From Chondrilla cf. caribensis (lineage: Eukaryota; Porifera; Demospongiae; Chondrillida; Chondrillidae): DNA of 64,000 nt. Positions within the stretch are counted from its first letter, which is position 1. Every line of letters begins with the position of its first letter. The translations under genes and the position numbers were made by a program. Positions 38,401 through 50,805 of the stretch are shown here, piece after piece. A model generated the notes under the pieces. That model worked only from the letters and a program-made list of their open reading frames with translations. It was not told where the DNA came from and ran no database searches. The DNA lies in contig OZ026563.1 in the NCBI GenBank assembly GCA_964020155.1, positions 2,601,940 through 2,665,939 of the forward strand, written 5' to 3'.

Positions 38401-38574
38401 GGAACACCCTCAGTGCTTATTCTAACACATACACACATCGCCTACATGTAGATATCATATACAACGTACTCTAAAAGAAGCTGACAATCTTTCTCTTTTG
38501 GCTTTCTTAATATCCAAGAACTCTGATCTCGCTCTGCGAAGTAACTTTTCATGAGCGGTCGATGGAGTAGCCAT
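30584..38574 (-). CDS. EZH: Enhancer of zeste: PRC2 histone H3K27 methyltransferase
   Basis: Nineteen exons close in phase to 653 aa (human EZH2 is about 750). From the 5' end: 38470-38574, 37806-37898, 36616-36738, 36426-36549, 35560-35722, 35008-35052, 34847-34920, 34427-34470, 33996-34346, 33818-33915, 33309-33343, 33094-33222, 32921-33034, 32362-32426, 32046-32141, 31287-31368, 30912-30992, 30727-30811, 30584-30638. The EED-binding/SANT1 part has [17 protein letters not shown]. Before the mid-region is [13 protein letters not shown]. The SANT2-like part has [18 protein letters not shown], then a Lys cluster (PPKKKKKK). The Cys-rich CXC region begins [11 protein letters not shown]. The SET domain reads [50 protein letters not shown]. 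The catalytic NHS and tyrosine residues are retained. Human EZH2 is longer in the acidic and linker regions. Confidence 0.97.
31050..31262. repeat. Minisatellite, about five ~43-bp units, in EZH intron
   Basis: Imperfect tandem copies of a unit containing ACATGTACTCGTGTGGGCTA and then ATGTTGAGTACCACATATAC. Each unit carries a partly palindromic ACATGTAC core. It lies between EZH exons 16 and 17. Confidence 0.85.
35336..35508. repeat. (CA)n-rich microsatellite in EZH intron
   Basis: CA runs with CG interruptions (CACGCGCGCG at 35351-35360), lying between EZH exons 5 and 6. ORFs across it are repeat artefacts. Confidence 0.9.
36889..37460 (+). CDS. Unexplained two-exon coding candidate nested in EZH intron 2
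   Basis: On the strand opposite EZH, a segment after an acceptor-like CACACAG reads [20 protein letters not shown], then [20 protein letters not shown] and [15 protein letters not shown], up to a GTGAGC donor at 37137. A phase-compatible acceptor (TTACCAG at 37272-37278) leads to [20 protein letters not shown] and [11 protein letters not shown], then TAA at 37460. Alternating hydrophobic residues suggest a beta-sandwich-like domain. No initiating exon was found and I do not recognise the family. It may be a real nested gene, a 3' terminal piece, or a decayed insertion. Confidence 0.4.
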
Positions 38575-38855
38575 TTCTGGAAGTTGCGGACGTCATCGAT
38601 TCCACTCCGAGTTCAAAACCAGACGGCAGACTATAATTGTAGCATGCAATATGATCTATAATTATATTGAATAAATGGGTAATGCTTCTGACGTACGCAC
38701 CTTAGAGTCTCGTATATACAATATCAGACGTATTGTCTATGTGAACAGGTGGTAGCAATAATTAGATATTCTGTACCTTCTTTACAAACCACAGACGCAC
38801 CCCAGATAGGAGATACCATACCGATTCGAATAAATCCTTTTCCAGTCGTCCGGAG
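38575..38855. promoter_or_regulatory. Shared promoter of EZH and the 38856 gene
   Basis: 281 bp between divergent start codons. No TATA box is evident. Confidence 0.5.
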
Positions 38856-39623
38856 ATGGAGACCCTCAAATCGTACGACCCAATAGCTTACTACGTGAAC
38901 ACCCTCGTTGATATAGATCCAAAGGTGGTTCGCGCGCACAGGGAGAAGAACAATGAGGCAAAGAAAGCTTTACTTTCAGGGGACAGACACAAACTGGACG
39001 TTCACATTTGCGTCAACAAGCACTCGCATGCCTTCGTTCTGTGTGTTCCTGTAAACACTAGCGACGCTTTCCCAGATTTGTTCAATGAGGACCCTTCGTT
39101 TGTCCCCGATCTCATATTCTGCTGGAGGTTTGAGCTGTGTATTGAGAGCGAAGAGATGCGCACGTACAAGCTACGAAAAGTGATAAAAATTTTTAGGGAC
39201 TTCAAAGACAACATCCAGAAGAGCTATTACATTGGCAGGTACGAGAATACACCGATAAAAGGGTTAGAGTTCGCTGCACTGCGAGCTGCACCACAACGCT
39301 ACAGTACCCTGATCAGTGACTGCGTTGAGTTTGCCAAGGAATTTTGTGTAGCACTTCTGAGCTATTGCGAGAACGGACTACAGCTGGAGGCAGAAGTGAA
39401 TGAGCACATCAAGAATGCTACAGCAACTGGACTCAGTGTTGAGCGCTTATCCAGGAAGGTGCAAACTTCGGCCATCATTGGAAATAGCATACTGGGTGGA
39501 GTGGAAATTAGTAGCTTTATTGGCCACAGACGATGGGCCATTCCTATTGCCTGTCTGTCATTTGCATTTGTTCTTACTTATCCCATTGTTGTAAGTGTGG
39601 TTATAGTGAAGTTTATCAAGTAA
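38856..39623 (+). CDS. Orphan 255-aa protein with C-terminal membrane anchor, possible papain-like fold
   Basis: An intronless, clean ORF. A hydrophilic domain of about 200 aa is followed by one hydrophobic helix (residues 229-251, IPIACLSFAFVLTYPIVVSV) and a short basic tail, the layout of a tail-anchored protein. Two blocks recall permuted NlpC/P60-LRAT thiol enzymes: an early His in a beta-strand (NKHSHAFVLCV, H56/H58) and a later Cys at a helix start (RYSTLISDCVEFAKEF, C156). LRAT/HRASLS proteins have the same His-then-Cys order and C-terminal membrane helix. That assignment is inference from motif shape; overall similarity is not recognised. Head-to-head with EZH, 281 bp away. Confidence 0.75.
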   Translation: METLKSYDPIAYYVNTLVDIDPKVVRAHREKNNEAKKALLSGDRHKLDVHICVNKHSHAFVLCVPVNTSDAFPDLFNEDPSFVPDLIFCWRFELCIESEEMRTYKLRKVIKIFRDFKDNIQKSYYIGRYENTPIKGLEFAALRAAPQRYSTLISDCVEFAKEFCVALLSYCENGLQLEAEVNEHIKNATATGLSVERLSRKVQTSAIIGNSILGGVEISSFIGHRRWAIPIACLSFAFVLTYPIVVSVVIVKFIK

Positions 39624-40079
39624 TCAGACATTAGATTTGAAAAGAACTGTATAAAACTTTTGCATCAATGAATGTCCACATTTTTGTACAATTTATATTA
39701 TTATTATTGTCACAGTTGTAACATAGAATAATTGTTGATATTAATATGGCTATAGCTAGTTATGTTACTCTTAATCAAAAGTGTTTATTAATAATTGCTT
39801 GGAAGAATCAGTTTGAGAATATTGCATGCAGCGATCGGACAAATAATTAATTACACTGTACTAAATTCATGACTGATAAGAAATGCAATAATAATATAAT
39901 TACAAATATACAATAATGCTATTATTATGTATTGAACAAATTAAGATGATTGATGGATGGAGGTGTGCTGATTTGAAGATTACCAAGTAGATACTCTTGG
40001 AATATCTCACATGCCCTAGCTGGTGATCATGAGGGTCGGACCTACTTTTCCGACTTGGACATAATATGGCTGTTCAGAC
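39624..40079. other. Spacer, AT-rich
   Basis: The 3' flank of the 38856 gene. No coding feature is seen. Confidence 0.5.
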
Positions 40080-40560
40080 TAACATAAGCAACTTGGAGGC
40101 ATACGGACTGGTCTGAGGCTTCTACCCGATTGTCTCTTCAGGGCATAAATGGATCCATTGGCAAGTCAATAAGATGATGCATCTGCTGATACAAATGTCT
40201 CAAACTGTGGATCATAATAATGCCAAGGGTTGGTGCAGAACTGAGTACATTTTTGACATAGTTTATCTCTGGCATTTTGTTGGGCTGGCCTCTCCATGGA
40301 CAACTGACTGCTGCTTTTACAGCATCTCTCTGCCAGGCCATTGACAGTGATTTCTACCGAGATAATTCAGGGCCATCTGCAATTTTCTAGATAGAGCTGC
40401 ATCACAAAGACAAACCACCAGCCTGTGCTATATCATTTCATCGTGCAGGGGACCATACTTGACGTGCTTCACTAACAAGTAGAGGGATGTCATGAATGTG
40501 TTGACTGATTTTCCCTCTTCCTGCTTTCATTGGTTGATTTTAGCTCAATCAAAAATAGTG
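40080..40560 (-). mobile_element. Ty3/gypsy retrotransposon relic
   Basis: Read on the minus strand with stops, 40300-40550 gives a Gag-like series: VNTFMTSLYLLVKHVKYGPL, then LHDEMI, DAALSRKLQM and CQWPGREML. This pattern is typical of Ty3/gypsy Gag. Immediately downstream (40160-40240) comes a reverse transcriptase/RNase H-junction motif, YYDPQFETFVSADASSY. Several in-frame stops and the missing protease and most of the RT show an old, internally deleted copy. No LTRs were identified. Confidence 0.65.
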
Positions 40561-41257
40561 CTATGCTCGCTCCTTGATGAAGTAGTTTTGGTAAACACTA
40601 CATATTAACACACAACATTACTCTTAGACCACCAGTACCAAGCATGGCTGGCCTATATATATACAACTCAGCAAGTCCTAATAACACTATACCGAACATA
40701 TTAGCTATAGTCTCTAGATCATAGGTCGCAGGGGGTAGACCAACACTCAGGCTAAAGCATGTAGTAACCTAGATAAGTGCACTTATAATGAGTGCACAAC
40801 CAAGCAGGTATGCTTTGAGCTCGAGGTCCCTGGGACACAGTTTACTGCAATCTTAATACCATGCAAGGGCTCCTCCACATGTACGTAGGTGTCTAGCGTC
40901 TGCACATGTAGTGAGCTATAACATTGGGGTTATACGGTGGAGAGAGAGTGAGTCCACTCCACTTTATGTTATTCACTTTGTAATATTTTGGTGTTCTCTC
41001 TCCCATATATTACCTCTACAACTTTATTCATAAAAGATAGACTTGTGATATACATAGAAGATAGTTGGATCTCACTCAACAAATTCATACATTAGCCATC
41101 AGTGGAGCAGCCATTTTTAGGACAATAATTGATTCCACAGTTCAAAACCAGACATGCCATTCAATTTTATCATAGACTGCAATTCAATTCTTGCATGGAT
41201 ATATAATATCAATACAGCTTACATTTCTATGTAGTCAACAACAGACTACAAACAATG
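40561..41257. other. Spacer between gypsy relic and GrpE gene
   Basis: No coding feature recognised. It may include further decayed repeat DNA. Confidence 0.5.
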
Positions 41258-43311
41258 TTATTGTTTAAAAACGCCTACTTTAGCAGGCCTTATAGTTCTA
41301 CCATGTAATCTATAGCCAATTTGGGAAAGTTGGGCAACTTTCCCCGCTTTCCCTCCCAGTACTTGAAATAATGCCTCGTGTAAATCCGGATCAAAATCAT
41401 CCCCCTCAGAAGGTACCACTTGTTCGAGACCGTTCTTTTGGAATACTTTTAAAAGTTGTGCTTCAGTTAACTGGAGACCTTCTTGCAAAGATTGCAAAAC
41501 CTTCCCTTCCTCTAATTGACTTGGCGTTTTGGGGACACTGTCAATAGCTTTTCTAAGGACATCAGCAACTTCTAGTAAGTCTTTTGAGAATGACTGTATT
41601 CCAAATACTTTGGCTTCCTCAATTTGCTTGAACAACCTTTGACGAACATTCTCCGTTTCAGCTAAACTCCTCTTGTACTTATCCTACAGTGAACAAACAC
41701 CATTGCAGATCAGTATACGTACATACAAATACACATTCTTAATTGAATAACCTTTCATAGTACAGATGATATCACGTGCATCATTGAATACTACATTGTG
41801 CTAAATGACCTCCAACTTAAGGAGTATTGATGTAATAAGGAACCAAATTAGAATAATAAGATAAACGTAAAGAGAGGTTATGTACATTGCATATGACAAA
41901 CATTGGAATTTTTTTTAATAATTTCTTCACTCACCCAATTGAGCCCATCACTAAATGTTTGAAGAATAAACTGCTGGTTACATACAGTATGTGAGGTAGG
42001 GCTAGGGTTGATAAACATGATGTGATACTAAGGTTAACATTAGGACCACATCAATCAAGACACTTGTCTGTGCTGATTTAAGTCATGGGGTGGATCCAGC
42101 ATAGTTAGGAAGGAGGGACTGAGATCAGAGCAAGTACTTATAAGTATGTTCTTATATATAAAGATATCACGTTTTCTTGGCAACTTTTTCTTTGTCAGTC
42201 ATTTTATTGGTAGTGGGAAAATGGCTGCCCCATTGATCTGGATTTAAATGTGGCTGGGATTACCTAACAAGTGGAATATAAGGTGAAATTCACTGGAACA
42301 ACTATCACTAGAGACTTACTAGCTGGGCAAAAATCTAAACTTTCAATGTTAGTTTTTTGAGTAGCCCCTAAAACTCTAGCTAAGAAAGAAGCTAGGGTAG
42401 CTGAAGCTTCCCTAGCCCCCCAGATCCACCCTTGTAAATTTCATTATTTGGAAACATGTCCTAAATAATATTTATTTCATGCCATTAATAATACTCCCTT
42501 ATTATTACATATATAGAAAAGTACATACCTCTAGTTCATTCACTTTACTTTGAAAAGTTTCTAAATTCTCGTTCTTTTCATCCAACAGCTTCTTCAACTT
42601 CTCTATATCCTCAGCTGGCACACAGTCAGACACCTGTGGTGGTCCACTTGTAGTTGATGTGGTTTGCCCAGATGCAGTGGTAGAGCAGTTTCTCCTAAAT
42701 ATAAACACAATCAAAGATAAAAATCAGTAGCATAATAAGGAACACAATATATGTAAAATGGAAGTACATACTACTCACATATGTCACATACACGATTATA
42801 TTGATGGGACCATAGACTGGATTAGTACGTAAGTGCCTTGAAGAGAAACCAAATCTGCATGTATTTACTATCAATACTGTTTGGTACAGACTGAGTGAGG
42901 TGTACACATCAACATCTTCAAAGTATACACACACCACGGTACTCACTAACAAGTTGGAGTCGACTTATAAGAAATCCTTGTGGTATAACAGACTCATCCC
43001 AATACAAATACTGGCTATCAGTGTATGAATTAAGGCTATAATCGCTACTTGCAGCACTTGTAGGCCTACATGCCTTGGTCAATACATACCACAAATGGAC
43101 CTACAAGTTATAAAGCTATCCTTACACCATAAACAGTCTATAGTACTAGACGAGTGGCCTACGACTCACTTACACCATAGATAATACGTAGTTCTATTAT
43201 CTATGCTTACACAGCTCTCCACAGATTTTCATTCCTAATACAGCTGACACGGCTCCTACATATCACAGGCATCCATCGAATACCACTTAGACTGACGATT
43301 CGGAAAGCCAT
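41258..43311 (-). CDS. GRPEL1: Mitochondrial GrpE nucleotide exchange factor
   Basis: Three exons (43211-43311, 42529-42694, 41258-41683) are exactly in phase and give 230 aa, close to vertebrate GRPEL1 (217 aa). The Arg-rich, acid-poor N-terminus (MAFRIVSLSGIRWMPVICRS) is a mitochondrial presequence. A coiled-coil follows (EDIEKLKKLLDEKNENLETF), continuing into KYKRSLAETENVRQRLFKQI. The GrpE core is GIQSFSKDLLEVADVLRKAI and the beta-wing end is GYRLHGRTIRPAKVGV. It releases ADP from mitochondrial Hsp70 during protein import. The 850-bp intron 2 has no other gene. Confidence 0.96.
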
Positions 43312-43863
43312 CTCTCCAACACAGATGTCTGGTGCCAAGATGAACGATTTTCTCTTCCTTAGATCTTCGATTCGATGCTGACCATGAGTTGGTCACCGAA
43401 TTCAATTTTGTGATGATGCAATAAGTCAACGTAAAACTGGAATATTCAAAGATGGCGGATGGTCGGTAGACTACGATACATAGATAGTGACAGAGAACTC
43501 GAGCACCTTTCGACTTGTATGTGGTCTTTGACCGGTTTCGACGGATAATGAGTAAGTTAACGTGCGTTTAATGCTATATTCATACTCCACTAGGCCTACA
43601 ATGACACTTTCAGTTGTTGCCACGGTATTTATTTTAGATAGATAGATGATAGATGATGATAGACTTTCAGTTGTTGTATTTATTTTACTGAGTGACTATA
43701 CTAGTACTTATAGAGTCTGTCTGTATCACTGATCCTCGTGGACGTGGTAGAGTGCCTGTCAATGGTAGAATCTAAGAAAGGAATGATTCAGGGCGCCGGC
43801 ATTCGGGTGATTTTAAGCACCTCAATATAGAGCTACTGAAACGATCGGAATTCACCTCGAACC

Positions 43864-44890
<1,027 letters not shown>

Positions 44891-46011
44891 ACAGTAGTCA
44901 ATGCATTGACAACTCGTTCAATTTTAATACACTTCATTTATCATTTTATTGTAATTTATTTTACTGTGTTCACAGATTGTAATACAAGATTCTGGCTTTC
45001 TGGATTATAAAACACCATCAAATCGGTGCCGAGCTTCTTGTATTAGAATCCATTTCAGGAGGTATCCCTGGAAGGTATACAGTATACAATACCTCTAGTA
45101 TATATCATAAAGTGACACCTGGGGACATGTCAAAGTAAATTTACTCATAATCCTACAGCATGCTTTTATGATTGCTCCCATAAAGCACTCTAGTGTAAAA
45201 TTCGACCTCCTAATAAATACCATTAATTGTTAATGGAAATTAATAAATATTACATGCAACAAGCTTAAGGTCACCAGTAGTCATTCTTTTAAATTGCAGA
45301 ATAGCATCATAATATGCGCTTGAAAGGTAAGTAGTCAGCCCACAAGGCATGCACTCTCTAATGTATAATGTTGAAAGTGAACTTAAGGAGTGCTTCAAGT
45401 AATATATTATTATATAAATTATAGTAGTGTTTCATCTTTTAATGAAAGTAGAAATAATTATTTCAGCATGTTCCTACATGGATGTATATAAATGTAATAA
45501 TAAATATATTATTATTCTATGCAGAGAAAACTTATATGACAAGAATACTGTAATAATCCATAATCCAGGCCACTTCCCCTCTCACATGCATAGCAAATCA
45601 TTATTAATTTTATTCCAATAAGCTAAACTCATGACTCTATATACATACGTACGTAGTACTGTATACGTAAAGAAGTTGATAAGTATAAAAAGAATTAATC
45701 TGCATGATTATGCAATGAATACTTGCACACTGTTCATATGTTCCATGATTGTATTCTCATAATATATACAGCTGCAGAATGTATACTATGTATGTATGTA
45801 TTGTTGTTCAATTTATCATTATAACGTATCCATGTACGGTTGTACTTGATCAAAATTGTTTGGAGATGAAAAGGAACATAATACAAAGGACATTCCATGA
45901 ATAAAATTACAACCAGCCTCACATAGATGTACAGTCATTGTCGCAGCACACACACAATAGACACAGACACAGCACACTAGTAGGCTTGGTGTCCTCTGCT
46001 GAGGGTAGTGA
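44891..46011. other. Convergent 3' flanks, AT-rich
   Basis: No supportable coding exon lies between the small membrane-protein gene and the APC2 stop codon. Confidence 0.55.
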
Positions 46012-49000
46012 CTAGTCTGGCAAACTGTACAATCCCGATGAGTAGGTCACCTTCCCAGCTATGGTCTTAGCCTCCATCAGTCTCTTCAGATCATCCACAG
46101 AAACATCTCCGGCCGATTCGTCTGACACTGCAAACATGAGGAGCATCGAGTGGAGTTTCTCCAGGGGCATGGATCCCAGATTGGTCAGCATACCCTCAAC
46201 ATACTCCCAAAGGTTCTGCATGATTTGGAGAATTAGAACATCACTTATTATGTGTGGTGAAATGTCATTTGTAGGGTGAGTACATTGGCACAATGCTACA
46301 GGTATACACTAGGCAGAGGACTGAGCCAGAGTATCTACAAACGTACGTACATACAGCATGCTCTCAACATCAGACCTGCACAGTGCTTAGAGGTTTTAAA
46401 CAACGGCATTGTTTTCACTTTTAAAAAGGTTTGGAACGATGTTTATAGTGATCACAAAAATGGCAGTCATTTGCAATGTAGTATAATTTCAAAAGGCTTC
46501 ATACTGCTCTTCATGACTGCCGTAGTTTAAATTTTGGAATATTTCAACTATTGCTGAACCCTCAATAGTCTACGTATCTATTGAAAAAGTTACGAGGAAG
46601 TTTCCTTTGGCAGGTATGCCCTTTAAACAATGAAGATGCTATCTACTACAGAATGTGACAAACAAGTAATTTGAGTTCCTCAACACCATACTTTCTTCAA
46701 AAGAGTCGTCATCAGAGGATCACAGAGTTATACTGTAGGTGTGTGTGTACGTATACTATTGCTTGGCATATTGACAACATATACTCCTCACCCACAGACG
46801 ATAACATGAATATACATAAGACATAATATGAAGAGCTGACCTCATAGTCATCTTGGTGGGCAACAAGAGAATCACCTGGAGCACCATCTTCAATGTCTTC
46901 AGTTAATGGAACTAGTACATGGAGTAATAGTGCAAGACAGTACACAGTGTAGCAAACCTTTTGCAGTACACAGTGTGGTGCAGGAACACATGAACATACG
47001 TAACTAGTGTGGGATCAGACCGGATACCTCCTTCACCTCTGGTACAACTACAACCAGCCTATCCTTGTACAGGTTTTTAATGGACCTTTGACAGTCATGC
47101 TAGCCAATTAACTCTATAAAGACATCTTAACAAGTAAAATTGTATCACTGGATTTACGATTTGTCAACCTTAGGCCTTGCACAGGCTTGTTGTGCAATAA
47201 ACCTACCCTACCATCTTAACAAGTACTTTGATTGGTTAGCATGACTGTCATTAATAAGCTGAAAAGGCACAATCCAATCAAACCTTGAAGGGACAGGGTT
47301 GCCAGGTGTGGTGTACAGGCTCACGGGACTGTCGTACGTGATGCTAGTGACAAGGACAGGTACCACAGACACACATACACATACTTTGCTTTCCTTCGAG
47401 AGCATATGAATCAGCTGTTACAAATTCACCAGATGCCACTTCCTTTATCACACCCTGGTTCATCCAAAATGTCACATGCTTCCGAAGGCTGGCTTGAGAC
47501 AACCCTGTCTTGACACTCAAATCTTCCTCAATCCATTCATCTGCGGAAAGTATGTAGGTAGTTCTGACACACTCTATTACCAAAAGTACACGTATATACA
47601 TGTAGTAGGGATACATATGGGGATATACATACGTAAGTAGATACAAATCCGCAAACTATTCTCGGAGGTCTTTTGTGGATGGTGAAAATTTGTTGCTGAT
47701 TTGTACACTTGGATTCCACCTGGTGCGTATTTACATTGGTTTGATGAAGATCAATAAGAAGCCATTAAAACTCAAATCAAAATGGTTAACTGAGGAGGAT
47801 TATCTTTACCACATCATTGTGAGGACATTTCAACAGCTTTGAGGAACACAACTGTCCAATACACTGCTGGCCTTTGAGAGAAATTACAAATCGGTAATAG
47901 ACAGGGTGATTTCCACGTCTAAGGCTATCGTGGCACAATACAGAGTTGAGTTCTGTAAATAGATTGCATTCTGTGATTGTCAAGAAGAGGGGAATTGCAT
48001 GAACAAGAGTGGTCTAACCCACTGTGAATCAGTCCCTGAAAGACATAAAGTACATAATAACATCACAAGTACAAATGTATATGTATGTACATCTACATGT
48101 GTATATACTATAGAGAGCCTATAAATGCACACAAAGGTGTATGCACACATGCTTGAACAGTGAATCAAATCATGAGCTAACCAAGAACCAGTGTGATGCT
48201 AACCTTTATCTTGGAAGAGTAATGCTATAACAGCTCTAGCAGGTGACACACAAAACTGCTTCACTTCGTCTCCCAGTTCAATTTCTAAATCTATCAATCC
48301 TACTGGAGGTTTCCACTCCAGTGTTCTCAACCCTTTCAAACTCTGGTACTGACGCGTGTATTCCTCAAACACACTGCGAACACAGAGGAACATGGGTAAA
48401 CACAGGTAAACCTGGCTAAACATAATAGGTAAACATGGGTAAACATAGTTGAACATGGGTAAACACAAGTAAACATGGCTAAACATAATAGGTAAACATG
48501 GGTAAACATAGTTGAACATGGGTAAACACAAGTAAACATGGCTAAACACAGGTGAACATAGATAAACACAGGTAAACACAAGGAAACATGGGTAAACACA
48601 GGTAAACACAAGGAAACATGGGTAAACACAGGTAAACATAGATAAACACAGGTAAACACAAGGGGACATGGGTAAACACAGGTAAACACAAGGGGACATG
48701 GGTAAACACAGGTAAACATAGATAAACACAGGTGAACACAAGGGGACATGGGTAAACACAGGTAAACATAGATAAACACAGGTAAACACAAGGGGACATG
48801 GGTAAACACAGGTGAACACAATCTAACCTGCCATCACATACGTACATAAATCTTGGACACACACTAGCCCACAATCTCCAGCTTTATACATGCATATGCA
48901 CAAGCGTATACATGTATTGTAGAGTACATACACTTGTACACACAGGCATACTGTATTCTTGGTGCCCACATGAGCACTGTAAATGTAGCTGGACTACTAA

Positions 49001-50756
49001 TGTGGTTACTACACGGATATCACCTACACGTATACTACATGCAAATGTATGTGGCATTACTCACTCCTTGATCTCTGGAGGTAAAATCAATGTTTCTTTA
49101 CGAAATGATGGCCAAAAACAGTGAGAGAGAATAAAAACTTCAACTGGAAACTGCACCTACACATGTACATCAGCAATGTGCATATAAACACAAGTGTACC
49201 AATGTGCTTGCAAGTACAAGCCTCTCAATGTACGTAAGTTGAAGCATAAGCAACAAGAAAACCACAGCACAATTACTTCACTGCAATATGTCACAGCCCA
49301 AATAGGCTCATTACAGTACTTTGAGGGTAGAACATTTTGTCTCAATACTTAATACCGTACTGTTTTTCAAGCTCCCATTTTGATTTACACATTAGTCAGT
49401 ATTGATTTTAACACTTTGGGCATCCTTTGATGCAGTTGAAACCTGTATGTACCCATTGCACACATGTACTGTAAGAGTATGTACATATAATAAGCATACT
49501 TACGGAAGCAGTTAATACAATAATATTATGTGTCTTTATATACAGTACGTACAGCGTCAAATGTGTACATATGTACTGCACATCTTAGAGCCTCACATTG
49601 CCCATGTGCTTGTAGATACTGCCGTTGATTCGCCTTGACTCTGCAACGTCCTTCAACATGACATCACACAGATGAAGTTTGGGCTCTCCAAACCTCTTCT
49701 TCAACAGCTCAAGGTTGCAGATCTGCCAACAGCAAACACATCGAATAAATACCACAAGAAAAGTAATCAAGGGCTAGGAGACTTGCATTGTAGATATGAA
49801 GAATGTCATATATTAATATTTAAGACTACATGATCAACACTCCATTCCTCATAACAACTATCTAATATCCGGGATAAATCTGAATGTTTCAGAATTTCAC
49901 CAAATATCATTCCTACCAATATTATCCGCTATAAGGTACGTACATATCATTATGCTACATACAGATACACTTACATGTGTACCATGTGCACACCAATGAT
50001 CACAGGACATCGTGAGGACATGTTTGTGTAACAAAAGCCTGTAGTGCACGTACCATGATACATATGTGCATATGTAGCACATGCTACTTACTTCATGGGA
50101 TATATCATAGGACAGAGACCCCAAGAGCCTATCTGCTAGGAGATTGCAGTACTCTTTGATGAAGTAATCTGCACTTCCATAAATTCCAACAAGAACACTG
50201 CAACCACGATATTGTAGAATATGAGTATGTACGGTTGTATGTAGACAAAAATAACAGATGAATTCATCACTTGAAAATACCTAATAATATCCAGTGAATC
50301 CTGACTTTTTGAAGATCCACCTGTGTGTACACAGACATACTGTATGTATGAGATACACACAGACCAAAGTTGCAATAGCAGTTAAGTACACATGTAAGCA
50401 CCCATATACATATGTATGTACATAGCTGCACACTCAGGGACCATGTAATCATTGATTATACACTACACACCGTGTATGAGTGTATGTATGTATACATATG
50501 TACACGGACATACATAACTACTCATTAATGTGCCATGATACACTTTTGAAAAGATAGCGGTGAAATGAGCTGGACAATTAACTGGCTATTTATTACTATT
50601 TGTATATTACATTGTTACTGGGAATTTGTGGTGGATAGCACACTGGCACATTAGCAAAAATTCCCTGTATATCATTCCCACGTACTCCAGTTATCACATA
50701 CATGCACATAGGTGCAAATCAACACATGCATGCATGCACGCACGTACCCACACACG

Positions 50757-50805
<49 letters not shown>

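Noticed and set aside
47786..47983. 65-codon minus-strand ORF inside APC2
   Set aside because: No similarity to APC2, and it lies between exons that join directly in the human protein.
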